A model generated the notes under the pieces. The model worked only from the letters and a program-made list of their open reading frames with translations. It did no database searches and had not been told where the DNA came from. This document shows, in pieces, positions 51,601 through 63,600 of a stretch of DNA of 64,000 bases. The stretch comes from Topomyia yanbarensis (taxonomy: Eukaryota > Arthropoda > Insecta > Diptera > Culicidae). Each line of letters starts with the position of its first letter. Within the stretch, counting starts at the first letter, position 1. Position numbers and translations under genes: made by a program. Location: NCBI RefSeq assembly GCF_030247195.1, contig NC_080671.1:106255845-106319844 (forward strand), given 5' to 3'.

Positions 51601-54600
51601 TTTCACCAACTAGAGAGAATCCAGTATCGCTGTTTGCGTATTGCCTTGGGTTGCGTGCACTCGACCCATACGATGAGTTTAGAAGTGCTGGCGGGCGTCC
51701 TTCCACTAAAAAATCGATTTTGGGACCTCTTGTATTGATTGCTCATTCGATGCGATATTTTGAACCCATTGGTGGTTGCAAATTGCAAAAGGCTTGTCGA
51801 GCTTAATTCTCAAACCCGATTCATGTCCTTGTACTTCGATTACATGACACAGAACATCAATTCATCTTCGTATAATGTTAACCATGCTCATCTCTTAGAT
51901 ACATCTGCTTCAACTGTATTTTTCGACACATCCATGAAGGAAGAGATTTGTGGAATCCCGGATCACATTCGCCCACAAGTGGTCCCAAATATTTTCTATA
52001 ATAAATACCATCAAGTCGACTGCGGCAAAATGTTCTACACTGACGGATCAATTCTCGACGGGTCCACAGAAGGTCAATTTTACAAAATTTTACAATATGT
52101 ATCCCACTTCCTACCCTTTTCCTTTACTAACATAAGAGGGAAGAAAGCCGCCCCTAAATACGGCTTATCGGCCTCGTTAAGCTACCGCATTTGGGCCTAA
52201 ATAAACTTAGTTACATAAAAAAGGAGCGCAAGCGACGTTTTGAGAAGCTAGGGACGCTTTAAAACGGGAGATCAAGCAACAAGCCAGTTTGCCATAAGTA
52301 GCTGTGCTGAGAAGTAGACGCCAATCCCTGAGGGACGCGTACTGAGTCGTCATGACGAAGATGAGGGCCCGTCGGCACTAAATGAAATATGCCCGTGTAA
52401 GCTAAAGATAACCGTTGAGTGTCTCTTCCCGAAGCACAATCCAACTACCTGGTCACCGACACCGTGCAGCGATGAAGAAGGAGCAAACACAGCCGAGTAG
52501 CAAGCGACTAACGAGCTCAAAGAAGCGTCGAGACGACTAGAATCAAAGAAAGTCCTCGGTCTGGATAGAATAACAAACGTGGCGCTGAAAGCTGCGTTCC
52601 TGGCATTTCCAGACATGTTCAGGTAGGTAGGAAGGTACAGATGCTGGTGTTGCTGCCAAAGTCAGGGAAGTCACCAAACGATCCAGCCTCAAATAGGCCA
52701 ATGCCGCAGCGCTGGACAGAAGAATGAACCAGATCCTGAAGAGCTACTTCCAGAGTAGCGTACTGTTGTACGAGACGAACGAAGGGCAGAAGTCAATGCT
52801 AGTCGCAGCGGGTGTTCCTCAGGTCTCCTTTCTCGATCCAACTCTTTGGAACGGAATGTACGATGGGCTCTTAACACTGCGGCTGCCCAGGAAAGTGAAA
52901 ATCGTGCGTTTCGCGGACGACGGCGGTGATTAGTGAGACACTTGGAGAAGTGGAGGTGTTGGTGACGGAGACAATAAACGCGATCAAGAGCTGAATGAAC
53001 TACAAAGCGGTTCAGCGGATACAGATTACCGTCGAAAGGCACGTGATTGCATCGAAGCAATTGGGAGTGATAATCGAAGGCCAGTTGAGCTTTAACTACC
53101 ATGTTCATTACACCTGCGAAAAGTTGGTCTGTTATCTAGTATTTCGTCATCGATACTGCGTTATGGGGTTCCAACCTGGGAGCCGTTTGAAGCGACCGAG
53201 GTTTGAAGCGACGTGCAGGGAGCTACTTAAAACGGGAGTACCGGACATCAACCCGATAATGTAGCCTACAGAATGACAAGCGATGTAAAGACGTGAAACG
53301 CATTCAATAGAGTTATGATGTAGATCATGACCGTCTTACAGCGGAAACGGCGCGATGAACATCGAGCAACGGTTTCGGGAGAGCAATCACCGCAAGGGAA
53401 CATGCCGCAGGAATAAGCCAGATCCACCGCCGAGCGAGCACTAGTCAAGTAGACTGCAACTGAGCACCGAGCATGGGTCGTCGAAACGTCAACGAACCGG
53501 ACGCCACGCTCCATCCGAAATCGCCAGACCAACCATGACACCCCACGGTTATTCCGATAGAAATATAGCGAAAACCAAAGAAGAATCGGTATTGTTCTTC
53601 TTGAAACGGCGATGGCATATGACTGTCCAATGGATTGACGGAAGGCGGACTTGATGTATGTTTTGTCAACAACTATGATGTAACACGATTTGGTGAGACT
53701 TTTCTTCTCATTCCGATTTTGGTGCTTTTTGATGTAGTCTGATTGTTATCGGGTAAGGCGCTCGTGTCATAAGTCACCCGTTGTATGTTCGAGTCTTAAT
53801 CAAAAAGGATTTTAGAAATGCCCTTACTCATGTCTTGTACATTACGAATAGATTGCGATGTCTGTCGAAGCAGAAAGTTAAGCTTAACAACAGAATGTAG
53901 TATCAAGACTGTGTGTTGCTTTTAAAGCTGCAGTTCAGAAGCTCTGATGAAGATCACAAGCCGTTATCGAAATACGCGTATCTGCCGATACAAGTAAAGT
54001 GAAATAATGGAATTAAAAAATAAAAACCCTCTCAATGAGTAACTAATTATTCATCTTTAGTATTCCGAACTAATTGAAGTGGGAATTAATTTTAAGCCCC
54101 CTACAAAACAAAATTTTGGCAAAGGACATTATTATTATTATTATTTCCTGATTCTACATCATATTATCACATCTGTTCCACAATATTCCGCCACGTCACT
54201 CGGTCAGTAGCTGCTTATCTCCAACCTCTCAGGCAGGCATGCACAAGAACGGTGCTGCTCCGTGTTCTATTGCTGTGCACTGGCTCATAATGTGTCAGAG
54301 TTAAAGTCATTGAGCTAGTGCTTGTGCTGGTTTCCGATGAACTAGAGTTAGCAAACAGCACGAGCACCGGGGAACGAGAGCTCTCGCTAGCACGGTGATA
54401 GCTAGCACGTTGCACCGAGCTATAGCTCAGCTATACCAAAGTAGAATAAAAAACAACGCGTCTGTGTGAGTAATGATGCCTGCATCGTTTTTTCAGCAAC
54501 CTGTCTCACATTCACCAACGCATATTTCTTGCTTTGTCCTATTCTTTCGTGCCATAGCTTACACTACTGAACCGTTCTAACTCATCCGACAAGCTTACCG

Positions 54601-57600
54601 TGCCAGCTCATTGAGTTAACTCGTGCTAGCTCACTGAGCTAGCTCACCAAGCTTGCTCGTGCCAGCTTACCGTGCTAGCTCATGGTGCTAGCTTATCGTG
54701 CTAACTCTTTGTGCTAGCTCTTCGAATCCTACAGCTCGAGCACGAAGGTTACCTAGCACGAGCGGCGTCAGTGCTTATTGCTTTTGGTTCGTTCAAAGCG
54801 GCCGCTCAACTCGTGCTAGGTCTTGTGCTGTGCTTCATGCATCCCTGCTCTCAGATGCCCGATACTCGCCAGGTTCTGCTCCATTTGGTCCAGTCACCGG
54901 GAACGCTGCGCTCCACTCCGTCTTGTACCTGCCGGGTTGGAGGTGAAAACTAACTTGGTGGGGTTGTTGTCCGGCATCCTCACAACATGCCCCGCTCACC
55001 GTACCCTTCCAGCTTGAGCTACTTGCCGGATACTTGACTCACCATAGAGTCGCGCAAGTTCGTGGCTCATCTTTCTTCTCCACACGCCATCCTCCTGCAC
55101 ACCACCGAAGATCGTTCTCAGCACCCTTCTTTCGAAGACCTCGAGTGCTTGCAGATCCTCCTCGAGCATTGTCCGCGTTTTGTGCCCGTAGATAACCACC
55201 GGTCTAATCAGTGTGTTGTACATGGCGCATTTCGTGCGGTGGTGAAGCTTCCTGGATCTCAAAGTGTTGTGGAGCCCATAGTAAGCACGACTTCAAGAGA
55301 AAATACGCCTTCTGATCTCCCGCCTGGTGTCCGCAGTCACCAATGAGCCTAGATAGACAAACTCGTCAACCACCTCGAACTCGTCGCCGTCGATCGTAAT
55401 ACTACTGCCCAAGCGTTCCCTATCGCGATCGGTTCCGCCAGCCAGCATGTACTTCATCTTAGACACATTTATCTTCAGTCCTACTCGTGCTGCTTCGCGC
55501 TTCAGTCGGGTATACAGATCTGCTACCATCTCCTTGTTTCTACCGATTATGTCCACGTCGTCGGCGAAGCACACGAACTGTCCGGACCTCGCGAAAATCG
55601 TGCCCGCATGTTGAACCCCGCTCTTCGCATTACACCTTCCAGCTCTATATTGAACAGCAGGCAGGACAACCCATCGCCTTGTCTTAGTCCCCTGTGTGTT
55701 TCAAACGGACCCGAGAGGCCGCCCGAAATTTTGACACAACATTTTACACCATCCATCGTAGCTTTAATCAGTCTTGTCAGCTTCCCAGGGAAGCCGTTCT
55801 CGTCCATCGTTTTCCATAGCTCAACACGGTTCACCGTGTCATATGCGGTTTTAAAGTCGATGAACAAGTTATGTGTCGGGACCTGGTATTCACAGCATTT
55901 TTGGAGGATTTGCCGTATAGTAAAGATTTGGTCGTTTGTTGATCTGCCGTTGATGAAACCGACCTGATAACTCCCGACAAATCCATTTACCAGCGGTGAT
56001 AGGCGCCGGAACAAAATCTAGGATAGCACTTTGTAAGCGACATTTGTCACCGTGATCGCTCTGTAGTTTTCACAGTCCAATTTGTCGCCTTTCTTGTATA
56101 TCGGGGTGATGACCCTTTCCTTCCACTCCTCTGGTAGCTGTTCCCTGTCCCAGATTCATTCGATTATTCAGTGCATGCATTCCGCCAGTTTCTCCGGACC
56201 CACCTTGAAGAGTTCCGCTCCTAGATTATCCTTACCAGTTGCCTTGTTGTTCTTGAGCTGTTGAATAGCCTCGTTAACCTCATTCATAGTGGGCGCCGGT
56301 ACATCCCCGTCAGCTGCGACACTGACATAATCGTCCTCCTCGAACGCCCGATTGTCCGACTGCGCATCATTCAGATGTTCATTGTAGTACTGCCTCCACC
56401 TTTCGACCACCTCACGTTCGTCCTTCATGATGCCACCTTCCTTGTCTCTACATATTGCGGTCCGCGGCACAAAACCGTTGCGAGAGTCATTCAGCTTCTT
56501 GAAGAACGCCCGCGTTTCCCGAGAGCGATACAGCAGCTCCATCTCCTACCTCTCAGACTCTTCCAGGCGGCTCTTTTTGTCCTGAAAAAGACGAGTCTTC
56601 GCTTCCGTCGATATGACTCCACGTTCTGACGAATGGCTTGAAGCAACATCGCTGCGCGTGCTGCATTCTTCTCGTCCAACATCACTCGCCATCGAACCAA
56701 TCGTTCCGTCGACTCCTCTTGTACTGACGCGTTCTCTTTGCTGTCCGACTATCAACTGCCCGTTCTAGCTCCGATCGTTCCCGTTCACAAACATATATAC
56801 ATCGCTGCATCTCATCACTATATGCAACCAGAGTATGTATACATTCGTATAGGTATCACCCCAGTGAACAAGATACCTAAACCTATTATAGGTGTCACTC
56901 CAGTACATCCCTCCTCAAATATGGAAATAATGTCTAGATCATCTTAGTGTTTTGATATCATTTATTGACAGATTACTTACGAATTAGTTTACGAATTGTC
57001 CTTTCAATGTTGAAAGCATTATTGATACAAGAGGAAGTCTTCGTACTTTTCCGGAGCATTCCTTTTCCTTTGAGGGCGATTCATGTCTTCCGGTGGCACC
57101 TCATTTAACCTTGCTTGTTCATGTTCAAGGTTATGCTCGTTGTCGTCAGGTGACAGTGTGTTATCATTGATTGACTCTTTTGGTGGCGACTGCGTATCAG
57201 CTTGGCTTGTCGTGTTGGATGAGAGTTGTTTAACATGAGCTCGATTTCTCGTATACTTCCCAGTTTCCTTAGATCTGACCCCAAGTTCGCTTCCGTGCAC
57301 GCTGATAACTTCAAATTCTTCTGGTCGGAAGTTAGGTTGAGTTGAACCCAGTTTCAAGTTCCGGATCAAAACAGTGTCGCCAGCGAAGAGGTTATTATCT
57401 TTGGCTGTTTTCGTTTGCATATTGCTTCTTGCGTTGCTTACCGAAAGCGTCACGTTCTTCTAATCCTTCAAAAAATATTCTATTCGGTTCCTGGATCGTA
57501 GGAAGTAAACTTATTAGCTCGCGATTGAACATCATCTTAGCTGGAGACAGGCCCGTAGTTTTCTGAGGTGTCGAGTGATAGAATAACAAATACTCGTAAA

Positions 57601-60600
57601 TATCTCTCTTCCAGTCGGTGTTTTGTGCCACGCTGATTTTGATCCTTTTCTTCAAGTTACGATTTTGTCTCTCGACAGCGCCATTGCGTTCAGGCCAATA
57701 AGGAGTAGTTAAGTTCAGATGTATGTTGTAGGAATCACAAAACCTTTTGAGCTCTATGGCTAGGAAGTTGGATGCTTCATTGGTTCTACCATGGTATATC
57801 TGGTTGTATAGCAGACTACTACGAGTAACGAGTATTCATTAGGTAGGCCTTCAATGAAATCCATTGCCAAGTCCTGCCATGGCAGAGTTGGTAGTCTTCG
57901 TGCCATAGGGCATGGTGGGTCAGGCTTCGCCATCATCGTGCATTCCTTACAGGCCTTCAAGCACTTTTCCACTGCGTTATCCAAACCTACAAAAATAGTA
58001 CCTACCCTGAGTGAAAATGTGGAAACAACATTGTTAATCAGATTCTTACCACAATCTCGATCTTAGGTGTGCTTTCATCGCAGTTGCACCTTGATGACCT
58101 AAATGTGCTATCTCTGTAACTCTTTGTTGAAGAGCCGTGGGAATCACAATTCGGTCTCCACGTAGAATCAAGTTTCCATATTGTGTTAGTTGCTCTTTAA
58201 TACCAAGAGTCTTGAATTGGATGGGAATGTTTGTCCAATCGTCTGTTGTCAAAGCGTCATGAATTTTCTGCAGATCAGAATCTTCTGTACTAGCACTTTC
58301 CAATTCTAGCTTGCTAATCCTACACGGTTGCATGTAGGGTGCTATTCAGCTAATAACATCTGTCTCATACCCTCTAGTAATCATCTCAATGAGCAGAGTC
58401 TTGAAAAAGCATCCGCAACGTTTTGATCACCTGGCTCGTAGCGCGTCTCAAAATCAAAATTGTGTAGTCTTAGCATCCACCTTTCCATTCTGGCAGACGG
58501 TCTCGATCGTACTCGGTCAAATAAGTAAACAAGTGGTTTACAGTCCGTGATGAGGGTAAAGCGTAATCCGTAAAGATAGATGTATAATTTTTCCATCGCC
58601 CATATAATTCCGAGGCACTCTTTCTCAGTTTGACAGTATTTGGTTTCACAGGGTGTTAAGCTTCGGGATATACACATGACAGGACGGATCTCGCCTTGCT
58701 CATCCTGGGCCAGAACAGCGCCCAATCCGTTAGGACCGGCGTCGGTTATCAAATACGTCTTATCTCGGGGGTCATAGTATTTGAGCGTCTTTTGGTTGGA
58801 TACTACCATCTTTAAATCAGCAAATTCTTTTTGGTGGCTTTCTTTCCAATCAAATGGCGTCCCCTTATGTAGTAACTGTCTCATATTATACGTACGCTGG
58901 GATAGATTTTCGATGAATTTGCCAAAAAACTGCAGTACCCAAAAATGAACGAAGTTCACTAACTGTTTGTGGAGCACGCATGTCCATAAATGCTTTGATA
59001 TTAGTTTCAGTGAGGCTGACTCCTTTTTTAGATATCATGAATCCCAAAAACTGAACGCTCGAAGCTCTTAAAACTAACTTTTTCACGTTGATTTTTAGGT
59101 TGTAAGTTCTGAGTCATTCCATGACTAATGCCAAAATACGGTCATGTTCTTCCACGGAATCAGCAAATATCAATATATCATCTAAATATATTATAATTCC
59201 CTTGATCTTTCCAATTAGAGTTGTGATAGTCTTTTGGAATAACTCAGGAGCGCTTTTTATTCCAAAAACGAGGCGCGTAAAGCGATATAGTCCGCTTCGT
59301 GAAACGAATGTTGTTATATCTCGGATTTCGTTTTCAAGCTCTAGGTGGTAGAAAGCGGATTCCAAATCAAGTGATGACAACATCTCGGCCTTGTGGATAG
59401 ACGACAGAGCTTCTTCTATGTTCGGCATTGGATAATTCTCAGTCAATACTGCCTTATTGGCCGCTCGAAGATCGACACAAAGACGCAGTTTCGCATCGCT
59501 TTTCCGAACAGGAACCAACGGAGAGACCCAGCTTGTTGGATGTTCAACTTTTTCAATAATATTCTGTGATAACATCTCTTGTATCTGTTGCTCGACTTCT
59601 GTTTCCATAGCGATGGCTAGACGACGGATTGCTTGGCATACCGGTGTGAAAGCTGAATCGATGTGAATTCTTAACTGAATTCCCGGCACTTTCGGGAACG
59701 GCAATGTAGGTTTTTGTTCAGGCTTTGTAATTGCGTTAACTTCATAACCAATTCTTAAGACGCCAAGAGCAAATGCCGTCGATTTCGATAAGATATTGGT
59801 TTGTCCATCCGGTGAGACGAGGACGTAGCTCCAAACTCCATTTTCATCTCCCGGTATTTTTATTTCGGTTTCAAATGCCTTGCTGAAGTAAATACCCGAC
59901 AAACAATTTAGCTGAATAATGGCTAGAACAGCTACTGTTCAACTTATTTCCCCCTAATAAAGGCTTGTTCAGCTTTCGTTGTTTGTTGGGTAGTATCTGA
60001 TGATCCGTATTCTTGATATTTCTCGCTTTCCTCAATTGCTCTACGTTCATTGATAATTTTAGCACGTGCTTGTTTTAATTCTCCGTATGTCCTTTGTGTA
60101 ATTATATTCGGCGGTGAGCCGGAATCGACCAACATTTGTATCTCCACGCCACCAACTTCGAATGCCAAAGTATCGCTTTTCTCTCCAGCATTCACGCAGT
60201 ACAACCCTTTTCTACCTGTTACTTTTTGTTTCTTCTGAGGAAACAAATTGTTCTTTTCGTCCCATTTGCGCTTCTTTGGGCAGCATATTTTCAAATGATC
60301 GAGTTCGCCACAAGTATGGCATTTTACACCAGACGCTGGGCATTTGTTCTTATCGCGCGCAATATGGCCGACCCGATTATATTTGAAGCATCTTACACCT
60401 GACTTATTGGTCGGTTGCACACGTTGTATGACTTCTGATTGAGCCGGGTGGACAGTTTTCAAGTATGTCTTACACTGAGCTTGTAAGTCTTCCATTGCTT
60501 TTCCGAGTTGCAGAATTTCCTCAAAAGTCTTCTCCTCAGACAACAGTTTCTTACGGAAGTCGTGTGAGAGGCATCCTTCGACTATCTGGTCAATTGTAGC

Positions 60601-63600
60601 GTCATTTACGTCAGCGAACTCACATCTGTTAGCCTGCTCTCGTATGCGATTAACGAAATTATCAAAAGATTCGCTCTCCTCTTGTTTGATGTTGCGTAAC
60701 AGATGGCGTTCGTATCGCTTGTTTGTTTTTGGCGCATAGTACATGTCAAGTGAAAGGATGATCGACGCATAGGTGTCAATGCGCTGTACTTCCACACCAG
60801 CATCATTTTGTTCTGTTACCATTACTTCATAGTGTACTATTTTCTCATATTGATCTTGCAGTTCGATTCCTCCTAGAACCAATAAAAGATCACATTTCTC
60901 TTCTTCATCGATAATCTTGCTCAATTTCAAATAACGTTCAAGAGCGCGCTTCCATTTGAGCCAATCGCTCCGAGGGTCACGACCCGGTTTAAACTGTGGA
61001 ACTACCGTTGAATTTAAAAATAAAAAGAAAATCTTAGTTTCCGCACTACCAATTTATTTTTATCATTTAAATATAAAAAATAATGTTTCTTGCTTTCATA
61101 TTCATCGACGTGTGCAACCCACACAAAACTTCACTTACATGTGCTTCCTACATGTACATGTGCTGCCCACACAATAGCCGACCAATATGTGCTACCCACA
61201 TGCTTTGTGTGCTACCCACACATTCGCCAAAACGTTGTTTTCATATTAATGTACAATACATCAGAATGAGCTAGCCACATGAGTCACGTATCAACACAGA
61301 AACACCAGAACAAGAGAGACGACTCTTTCGATTATTCCCAGCATAGTAAAAATCGATCATCCAATTGACTGCTTCTTACTGCGGCAAACTTTATATGCAT
61401 GACCGATGTCACCTTAGCGCTTAGTATGTTTACAGAACAGGTATGTAGTAGGAAAGTTGTTAGTCGTGATTATAAAGGCAAACCAGAATAACGAAAAACA
61501 AATCTATATCATCTCTTCTCCCTCCGAATGAAAACGTAACCTTGCAAATGGGAGACGAAAACGTGCAAAATCAAGTTGGTGCACTGCCCGCTGCATCTGT
61601 GCCTTCATTTCTTTCACATTCACACCGAATTCTTTTCCTCTGTAGCAGAGTTTTTAACCTAAAACGTGTGTTTCGTTGGGATAGTCCCCTGGCTTCCCCT
61701 TGCTTTATTTCCCTTACGTGAATTCGGTTTTTCTCGAGGTTTGGCACCGTTTTTTTCACTTTACTCACCAATTTTTATTCTCGTCGCCATTGTACTGACG
61801 CGTTCTCGTTGCTGTCCGACTATCAACTGCCCGTTCTAGCTCCGATCGTTCCCGTTCACACACACCTATACATCGCTGCGTCTCATCACTATATGCAACC
61901 AGAGTATGTATACCAAGGTGCTTAGAGTTATAAATAAAAATAAAAAAAAAATAAAAACTCCTTGATGTATACATTCGTATACTACCCATAAACACATAAG
62001 AGTCCCATGTGGATTTTTGTCGAAAATGAGTTATCCGTTGGATTGTATTCTGTATCACCACTGAATCACACTGCACAAATAAGATTACCGGGTTTGATCA
62101 GAAAATATCAAAAAAAAAAAATACCAAAACATGGTTGTCCCATCCATTTGGCTCAATGGATGGGACAATCTTGAACAGCGTTTTTCTCGGCTTGCTGTTT
62201 TTCAACATGGGACTCTTATGCTGTTATGGGCAGTATAGGTATCACCCCAGTGAACAAGATACCTAAACCTATTATAGGTGTCACTCCAGTACACCTCTGT
62301 ACGTATCCCAGGACGCTCTCTACAGTGCTGCTGGCAAAGGACATGCGATCCGCATCAATCTAACAACTAATTGACACCGTGTGATCCTCATCACCGTCAT
62401 ATCTTTGAGCCACAATCTGCTAGGACCGGCGTAATATTCCCTCACCCACTGTTTGATTTGTTAATTTTTGGAGTCATTCTGAGAGCGCCGTTAGAGGAGC
62501 TCTAATAGCGCTTATATTAGAATTTATGAAGCAAAAAAATAATATACCATATCGCAAACAAACTTCCTATTCTAATAATCAATCGAAGCTATAGTTACCT
62601 ACCAATTCTTAGGCGAAACGCTAATAATGTGTCCATCAACAACGCGTCAAACAACCTTTAAGCCGAATTTACACCTATCCGATCCGTTTCAGTACCGGTT
62701 CAGTTCCGTGCACGGACGCCAATATTCTTTCATACAAATCAAATGCAAGCGTTCACACTTGTCCGGCACGGCATCGTCCCGGACAAGTGTGAATGCTTGA
62801 ATTTGGAACTGAACCGGCACTGAAACGGATCGGATAGGTGTAAATTCGGCTTTATTGACCCCCTTCGATACAAATTTGGTCTTACCACAGATAACAGACG
62901 TTTAGGCTAGAACAAAATTTCTTCAAAAACCTGTGTAAACTTTCAAATTGATAAACGTTGAAAATCCGTGTTTCACTATTGCCATCTGCGCAACTGTTTA
63001 CTACACGTGTTTGACAGCTGCACTTTAACTGCATTGTATCGATCACTGCGCCATCTACAAACGTTTGCCAAACGTGTTTCAGACATCTGATTTATTGGGA
63101 ATTTCAGTAGCGGGTATTTACACACGATTCAAATCGAGCCTAAACGTCTGTTATCTGTGGTCTTACCAAAACATAACGCGGATGACGTCATGAAGACTGT
63201 TGAATAGGTGTTGACAATAACTTAGCGCAACATCTGACGTTACTCCAAATGTGTTTATTCACGTCTAAGAATACCAAAATGTGAATAAGATTAATATTTT
63301 TATAATCCCATCCTTCGCTGAAAAAAAAACAACATTGTTGCATAGAACACCGCCAACGACTTTAACCAATTGCATTCTATTTCTGCAGGTTTGTCAACTG
63401 CACTGCATTCGGAACAGCAAGTAAAGCTTTCGCCAAAGCACTTTCCGAGCTTCTGTCCAGTGAACGGCCAGCTGCTAAATTAACTGAGTACAGGCACCTA
63501 TGGGTGGACCTCAGCCACATGATGCAACAGCTAGGTAGGTGCCTGTTATTGTAATTGTATGTATTAACTAGATGTTTATTGGGTCACGTCATTCGTCATT

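Larger units (their letters stand above)
48690..52219 (+). mobile_element. I-clade LINE, copy C (both ends present, internally deleted)
   Basis: Leader, ORF1 from ATG 48728, ORF2 with EN, RT N-terminal half, post-RT region and an RNase H start, and a 3' end with GCCTCGTTAAGCTACCGCAT and CTTAGTTACATAAAAAA. Compared with family organisation, two blocks are missing: the RT catalytic core near 51595 and most of RNase H near 52075. A MITE is inserted at 49509. Confidence 0.85.
54128..56714 (-). mobile_element. RTE-type LINE, 3' portion
   Basis: Runs on the minus strand and ends in an (AAT)n tail (54129-54146), as RTE elements typically end in short tandem repeats. Contains the RT (56542-55293) and C-terminal region (55262-54996). 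The gypsy LTR element (56720-62293) is inserted into it; the 5' side resumes at 62299. A satellite-like block (54235-54850) is inserted near the 3' end. Confidence 0.75.
56720..62293 (-). mobile_element. Complete Ty3/gypsy LTR retrotransposon (dead), 5574 bp
   Basis: Two LTRs bounded by TGTACTG...CAGTACA, flanked by the 5-bp duplication CCTCT (56715-56719 and 62294-62298). The coding strand is minus: 5' LTR at the right, then leader, gag, protease, RT, RNase H and integrase, polypurine tract and 3' LTR at the left. Pol order RT-RNaseH-IN defines Ty3/gypsy; the gag with two knuckles and no env suggests a Mag-like lineage. Pol contains several stops and frameshifts. Confidence 0.93.
61791..62293 (-). 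repeat. 5' LTR enlarged by two MITE insertions
   Basis: 503 bp = 188-bp LTR plus a 51-bp element with 8-bp duplication plus a 252-bp element with 4-bp duplication. The arithmetic closes exactly against the uninterrupted LTR at 56720-56907. Confidence 0.93.

Noticed and set aside
61571..61771. 66-codon minus-strand frame in the gypsy leader
   Set aside because: Short, highly basic, upstream of gag and without similarity; leader sequence.
56720..62293. Endogenous retrovirus with env
   Set aside because: No third frame with signal peptide or membrane anchor is found between integrase and the 3' LTR; it is a gag-pol retrotransposon.
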